Positions 1-10,722 of a stretch of 64,000 nt of DNA are shown one piece after another. The DNA comes from Dactylorhiza incarnata (Eukaryota; Streptophyta; Magnoliopsida; Asparagales; Orchidaceae): positions 9,936,001 through 10,000,000 of the forward strand of contig JAWHQI010000068.1 in NCBI GenBank assembly GCA_033032865.1, read 5' to 3'. A program made the position numbers and the translations under genes. Below the pieces are notes generated by a model. The model saw only the letters and a program-made list of their open reading frames with translations. It was not told where the DNA came from and made no database searches. Numbering within the stretch: position 1 is the stretch's first letter; each line of letters begins with the position of its first letter.

Positions 1-325
1 CATCAAGCAGAGGGGCCTCACCATCACTTACAGCAGCCCTAACTCCAGCATTCCCTAGGCCCTTGGGAATTACCCTTTCCCATTTGGAGAAAATGGTTGA
101 GTTGATCTTCTTTGTGTGGTGGATGGGGATACCTCTTCCAAGATTAAAAAAATCTGGATTGCTACTGTGGAGAAGCAGACTGAGAATTCTTCCAAAATTT
201 GGAGCAAGAAAACTTTCTTTAATCTTCTCAAAGATTACTTCACCAAAATTGAAATTCTTCCGACAAATTATAGCGGTGTGAATTTTGAAAGCTTCTTCAG
301 AGAGGTAGTCATGAGAGCCTACCTT
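1..325 (-). pseudogene. ORF3 fragment of element A, joined to integrase
   Basis: On the minus strand, one frame away from the integrase, this stretch reads CKVGSHDYLSEEAFKI..., followed by GRILSLLL..., GIPIHHTKKI and STIFSKWERVIP. These blocks match in order the ORF3 of element C (CKSGSHDRISEDMF, GRILSIFFL, GVPLHYSKKL, MLDRWDRSIP) and those of B and D (IPPGKRINIGIFSKWTRQIL). The first ~160 residues of ORF3 are absent and the join with integrase is out of frame, so this is a deletion product. It continues beyond the left edge. The family resembles the Pfam-style 'putative plant transposon protein' domain; that name is from memory and its function is unknown. Confidence 0.65.
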
Positions 326-1494
326 GCATCTGCATCATCAACAAAGACACTAGAAGAGCTGCTTTGAAGCATACTCGTCTCATCAAATATAACATTGTAA
401 GTTTCTTCTACAACCAGGGTTTTATTGTTGAAAATCCAATATGCCTTACTATGGCTACTATAACCTACAAAAATACCTTCAAAACATTTTTCACTAAACT
501 TAGTTGAATAATATTTTCCATTGTTAAGCACGAAGCATTTACTGCCAAAGATTCTAAAATAAGACAGAGTTGGTTTCTTGCCTTTCAGAAGTTCATAGGG
601 AGTCTTATGATGATTTTTGTTGATCAGTGCTCTGTTTTGCACGTGGCAAGCAGTGTTGATACCTTCAGCCCAAAAGTACTCCGGTAGTGAAGAATCACTC
701 AACATTGTCCTGCAAGCCTCTATGAGTGTTCTATTCTTTCTCTCGGCAACCCCATTTTGCTGTGGAGTACGGGGAGAGGAAAACTCATGAAAGATACCCA
801 GACTTTCACAAAATTCAGTCATGGCCCCAGACTTGAATTCTGTACCATGGTCACTTCTGATTTTGACCACAGAACATTCTAATTCATTCTGAATTTGCCT
901 GACGAATGAGGTGAAAGAATCATAGGTGTCTGACTTGTGTTTAAGAAAGAATACCCAAGCAAAACGCGAGTGATCATCGACAATGACCAACGTATAAGAC
1001 TTACCCCCTAAACTCCGAATTGGCATGGGACCAAATAAGTCCATATGAAGTAGATATAAACATCTGGTAGATTCTTTGCCAATAATGCTCTTAAAGCTAA
1101 CTCTCGTCTGCTTGCCCATTTGGCATGCGTGACAAGGTCTCTCTTTAATGCACTTAACATCAGGAGCATCACGAACTAAGTTGTGTGAAAATAACATATT
1201 TATAGTTTTGAAATTTATATGTGCTAGTCTCTTGTGCCACTGGTCACAAAGAGATGCACTATCTTTTGCTAAAAAGCACACTGGTGTAGAAGAGTCTAAA
1301 CAGAGAAAATTTAAGCAAAAAATATTTCTACTCCGAGTGCCTGTTAAAATAGTTTCTGACGTATCAGACGACTTTATCAAGCACTTGTCCTTGTAGAATT
1401 CTACCATATAGCCTTTGTCACAAAGTTGACTTATGCTAATGAGATTATGTTGTAATCCTTTAACATAAGCCACGTCTGTGAAAGAGACTACCAT
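319..1494 (-). pseudogene. Copia integrase (element A)
   Basis: This is a 391-residue fragment of the Copia polyprotein. It starts in the protease-integrase linker (AYVKGLQHNLISISQLCD) and carries the zinc-binding region (H87, H92, C121, C124 in HKRLAH...CHAC). The DDE core follows, with D152 in LLHMDLFGP, D215 in IRSDHGTEF and E251 in QQNGVAERKNRT. The catalytic triad is therefore intact. Integrase inserts the cDNA copy into the host chromosome. The frame is shifted relative to the protease fragment just upstream (35-nt overlap), which looks like a small indel near 1490. It ends soon after the conserved VVEETYNVIFDE block, and RT never follows because ORF3 sequence begins at once. Confidence 0.88.
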
Positions 1495-1672
1495 TTGTGA
1501 TCATACCATAGCCTTTTGTGATTCCCCGATCAGATCCGCCAAAAATAACTTTTGGACCATCTTTCACCGGGGTATACTCTTGTAGTAGGCTTCTTGTTCC
1601 GGTCATGTGCCGTGAACATCCACTGTCCAAGTACCATATTGGGTTTGAGTTGGCCTTTGGACATACCTGCAA
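1460..1672 (-). pseudogene. Copia aspartic protease fragment (element A)
   Basis: The fragment contains IWYLDSGCSRHMTG, the D-S-G active-site block of Copia proteases, about residue 15, followed by the typical KVIFGGSDRGITKGYG segment. The protease cleaves the Gag-Pol polyprotein. It lies directly after the gag stop codon (1680-1682), in a different frame, with a TTATTGATTGCAG acceptor-like sequence between them. The frame breaks after GMITNG, and the integrase frame takes over. Confidence 0.85.
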
Positions 1673-1679
1673 TCAATAA

Positions 1680-4016
1680 TCAATTGCCCTTAGGAACCCA
1701 AACCGATTTGGGTCCTTGGATTCTTGTTATATGACCACCACTTGGAATGTTAACATTGCGAGGGGTCATTCTTGCATTGTTAATCCGTGGAGTCGTGACA
1801 TTTCTCGGATTAAACCAACAATTTATGGCAAAGTGACCAACCTTGCCACAACACCAACAATCGAATCGATTGTACCTTCTCTTTGTCTCCTGTTTTGCCT
1901 TTTGAACGGGAGGTGCAACAGGAGTGACTTTCTTAGTGGAAGTTTTCTTAGAAGTGGGGGCCTCATGGTGACAGCACACACACAACTCCAACTTCTTCTC
2001 AACAGATTTGGGTGCAATCGTTTTAATTTCTGGTGCTTTCTTGTGAGCTGATCCGTGAACAAATGGACCATGATCTTTGAGGATTATTTCTTCATGAGGA
2101 GCTTTGAATGGAGAGTTGTCAAAGTTTTGGGGAAAGCTCCATCCTTGATATCTATTACTAGGTTCAACATGTGTTGGCCTAGCAAGATGACTGTAGGATG
2201 AATCAAAGTCAAACGGGTTTGATGGAAAAATGACCTTCCTGAATGAAGGTTGACTTTGATTGGCAGTTCCCTTCCCTTTCACGGCTCTCTTCTCAGCAGC
2301 CTTACTACTTTCATCCTTATGACCAATTCCACTACCCTTCGCAGGAGCAGAAAACCTATCAATGAAAGGAAGAATAGTCTTAGGCTTCGAGAAGCTTTCT
2401 ACGAGCTTCCTTTCTGCCTTCAACTTATCTTCTAGTTCATTTATAGTTTTCTCCTTTAGATTCAACAACTTAGTGGAGCTTTTCAGTTCGTCTTTCAAGA
2501 GTTGGATTTCATCTTTGAGAGGAGTTAGTTGTTCAACTTCCTCCCTCAAAGCTAATTCCACTGTCTTGAGAGATTCAATTTCTTTTGACTTGGACTTGAT
2601 GACCTTGCGACACTTGTCAAATCCTTTCACAAGGGCTTCATACTGAGTTATTAAGTTAGAGTCCTCCTCTGAGGAGTAGCCTTCATTTGCTATGGATGCA
2701 GTCTCATCTTCAGAAGCAGACAGAGGGGTGTGAGAGTTTACCTTCCCCTTATGAGAGGAGTCGCCTATTTCTTCGTCTAGATGTGCCATTAGCCCAAAGT
2801 AGGCTTCTTCATCTAAGCTTGACACATCAGAGTCACTATCGCTCAGAGTCTTGGCCTTTTTGGCGAGGAGGCTCTTTTCTTTCTTCTTTCCTTTAAAGGG
2901 TCTCTTTTCTTCCTTCTTTGATCCTTCTTTCTTTTTGTATGGACACTCGGCTATTACGTGTCCTGGCTTATTGCAGCAATAACAAATAATGTCAGTAGAA
3001 TCAAATTTGTTCGGTTTAGATTTATACCTGTCATTATAGTAGTCCTTCTTGTGATGATCACCATCACGTCTTGATCTTCTGTGATCAAATGCAGTGGATT
3101 GGCCTCTCTTCTGCTTTCTTTTATTCAGAAGTCTTTTGAATTGTTTGGAGAGAAGAGAAAATTCTCCATCAGATATCTCTGAACCTGAGGGACTGGCATC
3201 AGACTCATCCTCATCGGAAGATGGTCTCCTGACAGGTGGGAGAGCCTTGCTCTTTCTTGAGCTTTCAGCTTTTAGGGCAGAGGACTTCTCCCTTCCAGAG
3301 GCCCTGACCCCCTCTTCTTCAGCTTTGCGGGAATTTAGCTTCAACTCATGGGACAGAAGCTTACCAAACAACATTTGTGGCTCCGTGGTTCCGAGCTTTC
3401 CGAATTCTCTGATGGCTATAACCTTGGTGTCCCATTCTTTTGTCAGGGATCTCAGAAATTTGTCATTTAGTTCGCCAGTTGTGAATTCTCTATCATAGTT
3501 CCTAAGACCATTTACGATCTTGAAGAACTTCTCGTAGGTGTCAGAAATGGAGTCTCTTGGATCTTGCTTGAATGCTTCGTATTCTTGGTTCAGCAACGAT
3601 CTTCGGTCATCCCTCACTTCTTCGGTCCCTTCCATCAGAACGACTAGTGAATCCCACATTTCTTTAGCAGATTTGCAGTGAAGCAGATTTTGCAACATTG
3701 AATCATCAACTGCACCTGCTATGATATTCTTTGCTTTCTTGTCTAGGGCCACTAGAGCGATCTCATCTTTGTTCAGTTCCAACATCTTCTTCGGGATCAT
3801 GATGTTGGAGTTTATTGAAGATGGTTTCATTGGAATATGGGGACGTTCTTCCACGATCTGAAAGATTCTTGGGTCGGCAGCTTCCATGTAGAATCTTACT
3901 CTTTCCTTCCACATAGGAAAGTTCTCTTTGGTGCAGACTGGCCACTTGACGGAATCCTTGGCCTTATCCATTCCAGACATATTTGCTTTAGCAACTAGAT
4001 GAGGAGTCTTGTTCAA
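1680..4016 (-). CDS. gag: Copia gag, intact 778-residue ORF (element A)
   Basis: This is the longest intact ORF in the window. Residues ~25-230 form the UBN2/Copia gag domain (ENFPMWKERVRFYMEA, KEMWDSLVVLMEG, NDKFLRSLTKEWDTKVIAI). A CCHC zinc knuckle follows at C345-C358 (CYCCNKPGHVIAEC), then acidic and serine-rich segments, a predicted coiled coil at about residues 460-550, and a second knuckle at C720-C733 (CWCCGKVGHFAINC). Gag forms the virus-like particle and packages element RNA. Two knuckles separated by ~360 residues and the 778-residue length are large for Copia gag. The first ATG lies ~40 nt from the LTR end, next to the primer site. The ORF ends VWVPKGN, a tail shared with element C. 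Lack of stops suggests A is among the younger insertions. Confidence 0.9.
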   Translation of the reverse strand: MNKTPHLVAKANMSGMDKAKDSVKWPVCTKENFPMWKERVRFYMEAADPRIFQIVEERPHIPMKPSSINSNIMIPKKMLELNKDEIALVALDKKAKNIIAGAVDDSMLQNLLHCKSAKEMWDSLVVLMEGTEEVRDDRRSLLNQEYEAFKQDPRDSISDTYEKFFKIVNGLRNYDREFTTGELNDKFLRSLTKEWDTKVIAIREFGKLGTTEPQMLFGKLLSHELKLNSRKAEEEGVRASGREKSSALKAESSRKSKALPPVRRPSSDEDESDASPSGSEISDGEFSLLSKQFKRLLNKRKQKRGQSTAFDHRRSRRDGDHHKKDYYNDRYKSKPNKFDSTDIICYCCNKPGHVIAECPYKKKEGSKKEEKRPFKGKKKEKSLLAKKAKTLSDSDSDVSSLDEEAYFGLMAHLDEEIGDSSHKGKVNSHTPLSASEDETASIANEGYSSEEDSNLITQYEALVKGFDKCRKVIKSKSKEIESLKTVELALREEVEQLTPLKDEIQLLKDELKSSTKLLNLKEKTINELEDKLKAERKLVESFSKPKTILPFIDRFSAPAKGSGIGHKDESSKAAEKRAVKGKGTANQSQPSFRKVIFPSNPFDFDSSYSHLARPTHVEPSNRYQGWSFPQNFDNSPFKAPHEEIILKDHGPFVHGSAHKKAPEIKTIAPKSVEKKLELCVCCHHEAPTSKKTSTKKVTPVAPPVQKAKQETKRRYNRFDCWCCGKVGHFAINCWFNPRNVTTPRINNARMTPRNVNIPSGGHITRIQGPKSVWVPKGN

Positions 4017-4040
4017 GGTGTTAGCCTTATAGCGAACAAC

Positions 4041-4055
4041 CTGGCTCTGATACCA
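4041..4055 (-). other. Primer binding site, initiator tRNA-Met type (A)
   Basis: On the minus strand it reads TGGTATCAGAGCCAG, complementary to the 3' end of plant initiator tRNA-Met. It sits two bases from the LTR end at 4058, where minus-strand DNA synthesis would be primed. Confidence 0.9.
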
Positions 4056-4057
4056 AT

Positions 4058-5766
4058 TGAAAGTATCTAGTTGTGGCCTAAATCACCTAGAGGGGGGTGA
4101 ATAGGTGGATTCTATGTCTTTATGCGGAATTAAAAATTTAACACAAAAAAGCAACCAATCAAATACAGCACATACACAAGGATTTTATAGAGGTTCCCCG
4201 ATGTGGGTAGTCCTCTTTCCCGCCTCGCCTATCTAGCACTATGAGGCTAGACTCGGCTACTTCACCAATCTCAGATTATAACAAATCTTACACCTCGGAG
4301 TCCAAACTCCTACAACTCGGAGTATACCACTCCTACAACTCGGAGTATAACAACTCCTACACCTCGGAGTAAACAACTCCTACAAATAATCTCGGAGTGA
4401 AAACTCCTACAAAAGAAAATATTGAAACAACAAAATACTTCTTCTTAACCTCTAAAGAGATTAACTTCAGATCTTGAAAACTGAGTCTTCTTCTTAACCT
4501 TGAAAGAAAGCTTGACACTTGAAAGAAGTGGAGGAGAGAAGACTTGGCTAACCAGATCTGAATAGGCCCTTTGACTTACTTGAAAGAATCTTCAATAAGG
4601 AGAGAAACAATAAGATCAAAGGCCTTCTTCTGAGAAATCTCTAACAACAAGAGAGAAAGGATCTTGAGCAGCAAATGTTAGGTCTCAGAAAACTTGTTCA
4701 GCAAAAGAGAAAGGAGATCGACTTTTAGCTTTTTCTGAACTGTCGGCTGAAGAGAGATGTTTTGATCGAGAGAATTATTAAGAGCAACCCCTTGCCCTAA
4801 AATAAGGATTTATTTATAGAGAAGACTTCAACGGCTAGTGTGACAAAGAAGGGAGAGGCGACACGTGTACTGTTCATGGTGGCTAACCCTAATTTTCGAA
4901 AACGAAACAAAGATTTGAAATCCGTCTGTCCGTCATTCGTCGAGACTTCACGTGAACATCCGACGAATTGACTTAGCTGCAAAAATTTCTTCAAAACCCA
5001 GCCAAAATGACCTCTGCCAGCATTCGTCGGGATTCGTCGGAATGACCCGAGTCATCTCGACGAATGGACTTGGCTGCAGAATTTTCTTCACAACTCAGCC
5101 AAAATGACCTCTGTCAGCATTCGTCGGGATTCATCGGAATGACCCGAGTCATCTCGACGAATGGACTTGGCTGCAGAATTTTCTTCACAACTCAGCCAAA
5201 ATGACCTCGGTCAGCATTCGTCGGGATTCGTCGGAATGACCCGAGTCATCTCGACGAATGGACTTGGCTGCAGAATTTTCTTCACAACTCAGCCAAAATG
5301 ACCTCTGTCAGCATTCGTCGGGATTCGTCGGAATGACCCGAGTCATCTCGACGAATGGACTTGGCTGCAGAATTTTCTTCTAAACCAAGACAAAGGTCTT
5401 CTGTCTGGATTCGTCGGGATTTGTCGGAATGACCCGAGTCATCTCGACAAATTGACTCAGCAGAATTTTTCTTTTCTTCTGAAAACCTGCTCCACTCCTC
5501 AACCTTGAAAGCCTTCAGTTATGAGTATATGAAGTGCACCCCAAAAGAGAGATTACACATGGACCAACACTTTGTTCTATACAATGAGGGATTACATTGT
5601 CTAGAACTGTGTTTGGTGATCCATTGCAACCTGACTTTGGTGAGCACTTAGCATTAAGGCCTGTCATAACACATCTAAACAAAAGTCATCAAATACAAAT
5701 ACAATTCATTTTAGTTTACTAGGGGACATCTTCAAATCAAGGTGATTGTGGACACAATACCCAACA
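4058..5766 (-). repeat. 5' LTR of element A, 1709 bp
   Basis: On the minus strand it begins TGTTGGGTATTGTG and ends CTTTCA directly before the primer site. A TATA box (TATAAATA on minus) is at 4811-4818. Upstream of it lies a ~97-bp tandem array. The conserved Copia LTR block TTCACCCCCCTCTAGGTG is near the primer-proximal end (4085-4105). Several short repeats of CTCGGAGT lie at 4300-4400. Confidence 0.88.
4925..5470. repeat. 97-bp tandem array in the LTR of A
   Basis: CATTCGTCGG recurs at 5021, 5118, 5215 and 5312, exactly 97 bp apart, with diverged flanking copies near 4934 and 5409. Each unit holds two TCGTCGG motifs and a CTCGACGAATGG motif, so CATTCGTCG and CGACGAATG form inverted arms around GACCCGAGTC. 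It lies in the U3 part of the LTR, upstream of the TATA box. Confidence 0.92.
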
Positions 5767-5991
5767 AAGTTGTTTTAAGACTTCTACATATAAGACATTT
5801 GTGAGAGAGAAGGAGTCGTTACCCACTGTACCGGTGCCTAAGATTCTTCGGTTTCCATTATCACTGAATGTCACCATTCCTCCTTTCTTCTTTGTGAAGC
5901 TAAGGAACTTTGATTTATCGCTCGTCATGTGCTTGGAACAACCTGAGTCCAAGTACCACATGTCTTTCTTGTCCTTAGCCTGCCAACACAC
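5767..5991 (-). pseudogene. Copia protease start (element I), cut by insertion of A
   Basis: It reads MWYLDSGCSKHMTS (protease D-S-G block at residues ~15-17), then MVTFSDNGNRRILGTGTVG and LTNVLYVEVLK, the usual start of the linker to integrase. The coding sequence stops exactly at the LTR terminus of A, after which the frame runs into LTR sequence. It follows the gag stop at 5992-5994 without any gap. Confidence 0.85.
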
Positions 5992-7903
5992 CTAAAAAGA
6001 AGATGTTAGAGAAGATCTGGAAACCCATGAGGTTCCTCCCATAATATAGGTGGTGACCTTAGGTACCCAGATTTGTTTTAAAGTGCGCTTTCCCTTCTTC
6101 CTGCAAGAGTCCGTTGTGTGGCTAAACAACAAACAATTTGCTCGCGCACCATAAGGGGATGAGACCTTTTTCATAGAATTTTCTTGACCCTTACTGGTAG
6201 ACACAGAAGTAGAAGGGGTGGCAAAATTATTATTATAAAAAGAATTTTGGTTTGTGGAACTAGAGCTAATGCAAGCTTTAGAAGTTAACGCTGGGCGGTA
6301 GCTTCCCGAACCATAACCCAGCCCAAACTTTGTAGAACCACGTCCAGTGATTTTTGGCCAACCTCAAACTTGTTTATTGCCATATTAAGAACATCGATCC
6401 AGGCTTTTAAGGAAAAAATTCACTTACTAAATTTCCACACCTGTTTGCAAAATATTTCTTTTCATTTTCTGTTTGAGAAAGATAATTTTTTAAACTTCTT
6501 TCAAAGTCTCCCTTTTGTTTTGTGAGAGATTCGATATTGGAGAGAGCCTTAGAAAGATCATTTTCTAGTTCTTTTGTTCTTGCTAAGGTATGATCATTTT
6601 CTTGGATAGACCCTATCTCTTTTCCCAAAGTTTTTATTTCCTTATTTAATTTTTGATTTTGTTTTACAAGAATTTTCTTTTCAGTTTTTAGAAGATCAAG
6701 ATCTTTTAGACTTTTATTAAAAAAAGTGCATGTTTTCATGTACTCAATATAAAGGTCATCATAAGTATTAGGAATTACCTCAGTGTCACTTTGGAAACTG
6801 CAATCGTCGTCCGTTGATTAATGGCTCCTCCCCATGCGACATATTTGCCTCATCACTATCGCTTGAAGTTGACTCCTTTGAACTTTCGGATGAAGATTCA
6901 TCCCACGTTGCAGCCTTCAAAACCTTCTTCTTTTCTCTTCCATTATGCCACTTTTTTTTCAAGTACTTTGGGCATTGGATTCTTATATGCCCGGTCTTCC
7001 TGCAATGGAAGCACTCGGGAGGAGGTCGCTCTTCATCATCGTCGTTTGATTTTTCTTTTTTTTTCTCTTTTGGAGGATGAGTCTTTTCGGAAGTACTTAC
7101 GGAAAGTATTCCTCCTTTCCGGATTCTTCATGAACTTTGTGAAATTTTTCACAAAGAGACTCTCCTCGTCCTCTTCCTCGTTGTCATCCTCTTTCCTTGA
7201 CTTTTGTGCCAAGGCTTTTTTCTGTCTCTTTGTTGTATTCTTCATCTTGAATTTTGAGTTCTACCTCACGGGTTTTGATATTCCCAATGAGGCTCTCAAT
7301 CTGGAGTCGTCTAAGATCATGCGATTCTGAAATAGCTGTCACCTTTGGATTGAACTTCGGAGTGAGAGATCGAAGGATATTCCTCACAAAGTCATAATTC
7401 GAGAAGGTTTTTCCAAGGTTCTTTGAGGCGTTTATGATCTTGGTAAAATGTGTGTGCATCGTGTCCACGTCCTCATCTGGATCCATTCTGAATCTTTCAA
7501 ACACTGATTCCAGTTTGAAGAGCTTTGAGTCTTGAACCTGAGAGGTCCCTTCATGTGTTTTTTAGAAGTAAATTCCAAATGTCATAAGGAGTTTCACAAG
7601 CACAAACTCTATTAAATTCAGTCCTATCTAATGCACAAAATAAAGCATTCATAACTTTAGCATTATTTTTACCATTATTTTTATCCCCATTACCTCATCT
7701 ATCTCTAGGATTTTCCATGGTTACCTCTCCAACAATATAAGTAGGAGTGGTATACGGTGTTTCGACACTAGCCCAAATGTCTAGATCTAAATTAATTAGA
7801 AAGTAATGCATTCGTGTTCTCCAATATTATTATCGGTTCCGATGAAAAGTGGAGGTCTACTTATTCCTTTCCCCTCATGGAAAGTGAGATCACGGAGCGC
7901 CAT
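5992..7903 (-). pseudogene. gag: Copia gag (element I), broken by frameshifts
   Basis: The start is MALRDLTFHEGKGISRPP with its ATG at 7903, about 50 nt inside the LTR. Pieces in order are LDLDIWASVETPY, KVMNALFCALDRTEFNRV (around 7600), the UBN2 core 7184-7504 (RMDPDEDVDTMHTHFTKII, VRNILRSLTPKFNPKVTAI), a lysine-rich stretch (7036-7245), a CCHC knuckle near 6965-7010 (CFHCRKTGHIRIQC), a coiled-coil segment 6407-6739, and a tail 5992-6204 ending SWVSRSSLTSSF. Several frameshifts and stops separate them. It would have encoded the particle protein of element I. Confidence 0.8.
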
Positions 7904-7936
7904 TATTCCCGGTTGTTAGACCGTATTAGAATAACC

Positions 7937-7950
7937 TCCCTCTGATTCCA
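7937..7950 (-). other. Degenerate tRNA-Met primer binding site (I)
   Basis: On the minus strand it reads TGGAATCAGAGGGA, one mismatch from TGGTATCAGAG. It lies just inside the LTR end. Confidence 0.75.
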
Positions 7951-7955
7951 CTTAT

Positions 7956-9101
7956 TGGGTCTTGCGGCGCCCTTAAAGGGGGGTGAATAAGGGTTTTAGA
8001 AAACTTTAAGTTTTTATAGAAAACTTTTGATATATTATTTGAAAAAGAGTGAATAAAAACAAAGAGTAGTTAATCAATTTTATTAAATAGAAAAAGACAT
8101 GATTATCATTAATAAAAATTGGTTACAAAATCTTATTTCTATGATGCTTGAAATGCAAGGAGAAATAAGAAATACTCTTTTTGTTTTCAATACGAACTCT
8201 TCTCACTAAGAACCGGTTGGCTTTAGCTGATCTCTCCCCAGATATAGCCTCAAGACGCTCTAGCCTTTCTATCCCAGAAATGCCTCGAGCACCCCCTAGA
8301 TCTACTCCCGAGACCTAGTCTCCAACACGAGGCGAATTGCTCCCTAAGTCCTACCCAGACCTAGTTGCCAACACGATGCGAATTTACTCCACGATTATAA
8401 TATAAGAGTTACAAACAAAAATACAAAAACACAAATAAAAACTCCCTTAGAAGAATTCTGGAGATGACAAAGGCTCGCTGAATATCATCGAAGTCGAAGC
8501 ATGCGTTCTTCGCATTGTGTAAGCATTGATCCTATCCTCCTTGAATTTGTGTGGGAGATGGTGGTCTGGAAAAATACGGCCGTTATAGAGTTTCAGAAGT
8601 GCTGGAATATGCGCTCTATATGATCAGTAGTTAAAGAAGATGAAATCCACCTATTTATAGGACTAGAAGCTAATGCTGGTGTTAAGGCTATCTCCTGGCG
8701 TTAACCAGTATAGTAATGTTTTGATGGCTCAGATCTTCAAACCAGGAAGGAGATACTGCACTTTAGGAACAATTCATTTTAGGCAACCCTAACGCCGGCG
8801 TTGAGGCTAAAGTTGGTGTTAGGTCAGATTATTCCTAAAGTGCTCCTTCAATCATGACAGCTTCCCTCCTTACCACATTTGTCTTGGTGGGAGCGGGAGT
8901 CAATGCCGACGTTAAGTCCTAACGCCTGGCATTATACATCATTACATTTTCAACTTGTGGGCAGGTCCAGACCAATAATGTAGCATTCTAGTGTCATATC
9001 TGTTCAAGCCTGCATGCTTAAAACATAATGGCAACCACGATCAAATACAATCATGATTTGTTATTCTCAAATAAAGGGATGCGGAAAACCATGTTCCAAC
9101 A
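7956..9101 (-). repeat. 5' LTR of element I, 1146 bp
   Basis: On the minus strand it begins TGTTGGAACATGG and ends CAAGACCCA. A TATA box (CTATAAATAG on minus) is at 8651-8660. Between the TATA box and the LTR start lie repeated AACGCC/GGCGTT motifs, including the perfect palindrome AACGCCGGCGTT at 8791-8802 and decayed copies near 8670-8710 and 8905-8935. The CACCCCCC block typical of these Copia LTRs is near 7978. Confidence 0.82.
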
Positions 9102-10194
9102 CATTTCATTTCTTGTTTCTTATAACTCCCATTTGTTTGGAGTTTTCTGCATCTCCTCTTTTCTAGATTTATTTGTAATATGTATAGCTGTAATCTAGGC
9201 TCTACCAGCAGCTATCATCGCGAAGACCTTCTTAGTAGTCAGATATATCAGACATCCTATCCATATTCACTACCGTATCCTTCACTGCATATGTTTATTC
9301 AATTATGTCTTAATCTTTATCATTACATTACTTCCTGCATTTTTACATTAATACTCCTAAAATGCGTGGATATGAATGATGGAAATAGTACCTCTGTTGT
9401 TGGATGTGAATGGTGGAAATAATACCTTAGTTGTTTGATGTGAATGGTGGAAATACCACCTCTGATTTCCTCTCGGGTCGTAAAACCCACCAAGACCACA
9501 TCTCGCTAGAATTTTTCGAGATGTGAAATGGTAGCCCAACCCCCTGCCCTTTCTCTTTTTCTCTGTGAATGATTGTCATCAATTGCCTTGATATTTCTGT
9601 CGAGTTAATGACTTACTTTGCATGAATGTAGATGATTTCATTTGAAAATGGATTGGTTGTGATAGATTAATAACAATTGATGTTAGGATGGTGTGATATT
9701 ACTTGAAAGATAAATAGACTAACTTTAGTATGTATCCAAATATTCTGGAAAATAGCTAGGAAATTATTTGTTGGTCAATGATATTTCAGGTACCATAAAA
9801 TCCCATATGCATCATTTCGGGATTCCTGATTTCTGGATTTTTGGATTCCTGAGTTTTCTATCTCGGACTCATGGTTAATCAATTTATAACTTCAGGTTTT
9901 TCAAATCATATGCTGTGTTGGGCATCAACAGACATAATATCAATAACAACATTATTATCGACAAGTCAAAAGTTATGTAGCCATATTGACTTCACGGTCA
10001 TTGTTCTGAGAATATGTGAATATGATTTTATAAGACTGTTATCTTCTTCCACATATATGGGTGCTACCACATTTCTTCACATAAAGATATTCTTTCATCA
10101 ACACCAAAGCAAGTAATTATGAATAGGCGTTCATATCTCCTCTATAAATGAGATGTTCTTTCTTATGCACTTCAAATATAAATAACATAAGTAT
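9102..10194. other. Intervening non-coding DNA with a 34-bp tandem repeat
   Basis: AT-rich sequence with no ORF that looks coding. GATRTGAATGRTGGAAATA recurs at 9369, 9403 and 9437, exactly 34 bp apart, each copy followed by a variable 15-bp tail. I see no LTR or transposon ends here. Confidence 0.6.
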
Positions 10195-10722
10195 CAGCAA
10201 GTTAACTCAGGTACCTGACATATCTTTATTATATTTTATTTACCTACTTTTACTACTCTTTTGCATTGATAAGCAGGTGCTCGTGAGTCCTCTGAAGGTA
10301 CTAGTGCAATATATCTCTGTTATACTACTTTGACTACTCTTTTGCAGAGATAAGAAGGTGCTCGCGAGTTATCTTCAGGTACTCGTGTAATATATTTCTT
10401 TTATACCTGTCTTTGACTACTCTTTTGGAGAGATAAGAAGTTGCTCGCGAGTTCTCTTCGGGTACTCACGTAATATATTTCTTTTGTACCTGCTTTAACT
10501 ACTCTTTTGCAGAGATAAGCAGGTGATTGTGAGTCCTCTTTGGGTATTCGCGTAATATATTTCCTTTATACCTTCCTTGACTACTCTTTTGCAGAGCTAA
10601 GCAGGTGCTCGCGAGTTCTCTTAAGGTACTCGCGTATTATATTTCTTTTATACCTGCTTTTGACTACTCTTTTGCAAAAATTAGCGGGTGCTCGCGAGTT
10701 TTCTTTTTAGGTACTCGCACTC
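10195..10722. repeat. ~82-bp tandem repeat (satellite-like), about six copies
   Basis: TACTCTTTTG recurs at 10254, 10335, 10418, 10500, 10582 and 10665, spaced 81-83 bp. Each unit reads roughly 'TACTCTTTTGCAGAGATAAG', 'CAGGTGCTCGCGAGT', 'TCTCTT-GGTACTCGCG' and 'TAATATATTTCTTTTATACC'. Copies differ at many sites, so the array is not recent. It contains repeated TTTTGCAG and CTCGCGAG motifs and no ORF. Confidence 0.9.

Larger units (their letters stand above)
1..5766 (-). mobile_element. Copia element A (5' part, truncated by window edge)
   Basis: A minus-strand Ty1/copia element. Reading leftwards it has a 5' LTR (4058-5766), a tRNA-Met type primer site (4041-4055), gag (1680-4016), protease (1460-1672), integrase (319-1494) and a fragment of a third ORF (about 1-325). 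RT and RNase H, expected after integrase, are missing: integrase is joined directly to ORF3. It was inserted into Copia element I, whose protease reading frame stops at 5767. The far LTR lies outside the window, so the target duplication cannot be checked; the five bases flanking the visible LTR are AAGTT. Confidence 0.9.
5767..9101 (-). mobile_element. Copia element I (5' part), interrupted by A
   Basis: Reading leftwards it has a 5' LTR (7956-9101), a mutated tRNA-Met primer site (7937-7950), gag remnants (5992-7903) and the start of protease (to 5767). Element A interrupts it there; the rest must lie beyond the left edge. It is a different Copia family from A: its LTR is only 1146 bp and its gag has one knuckle. 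Confidence 0.88.

Noticed and set aside
319..4016. Host gene with zinc knuckles and integrase-like domain
   Set aside because: LTR, primer site and order gag-pro-int identify a Copia element.
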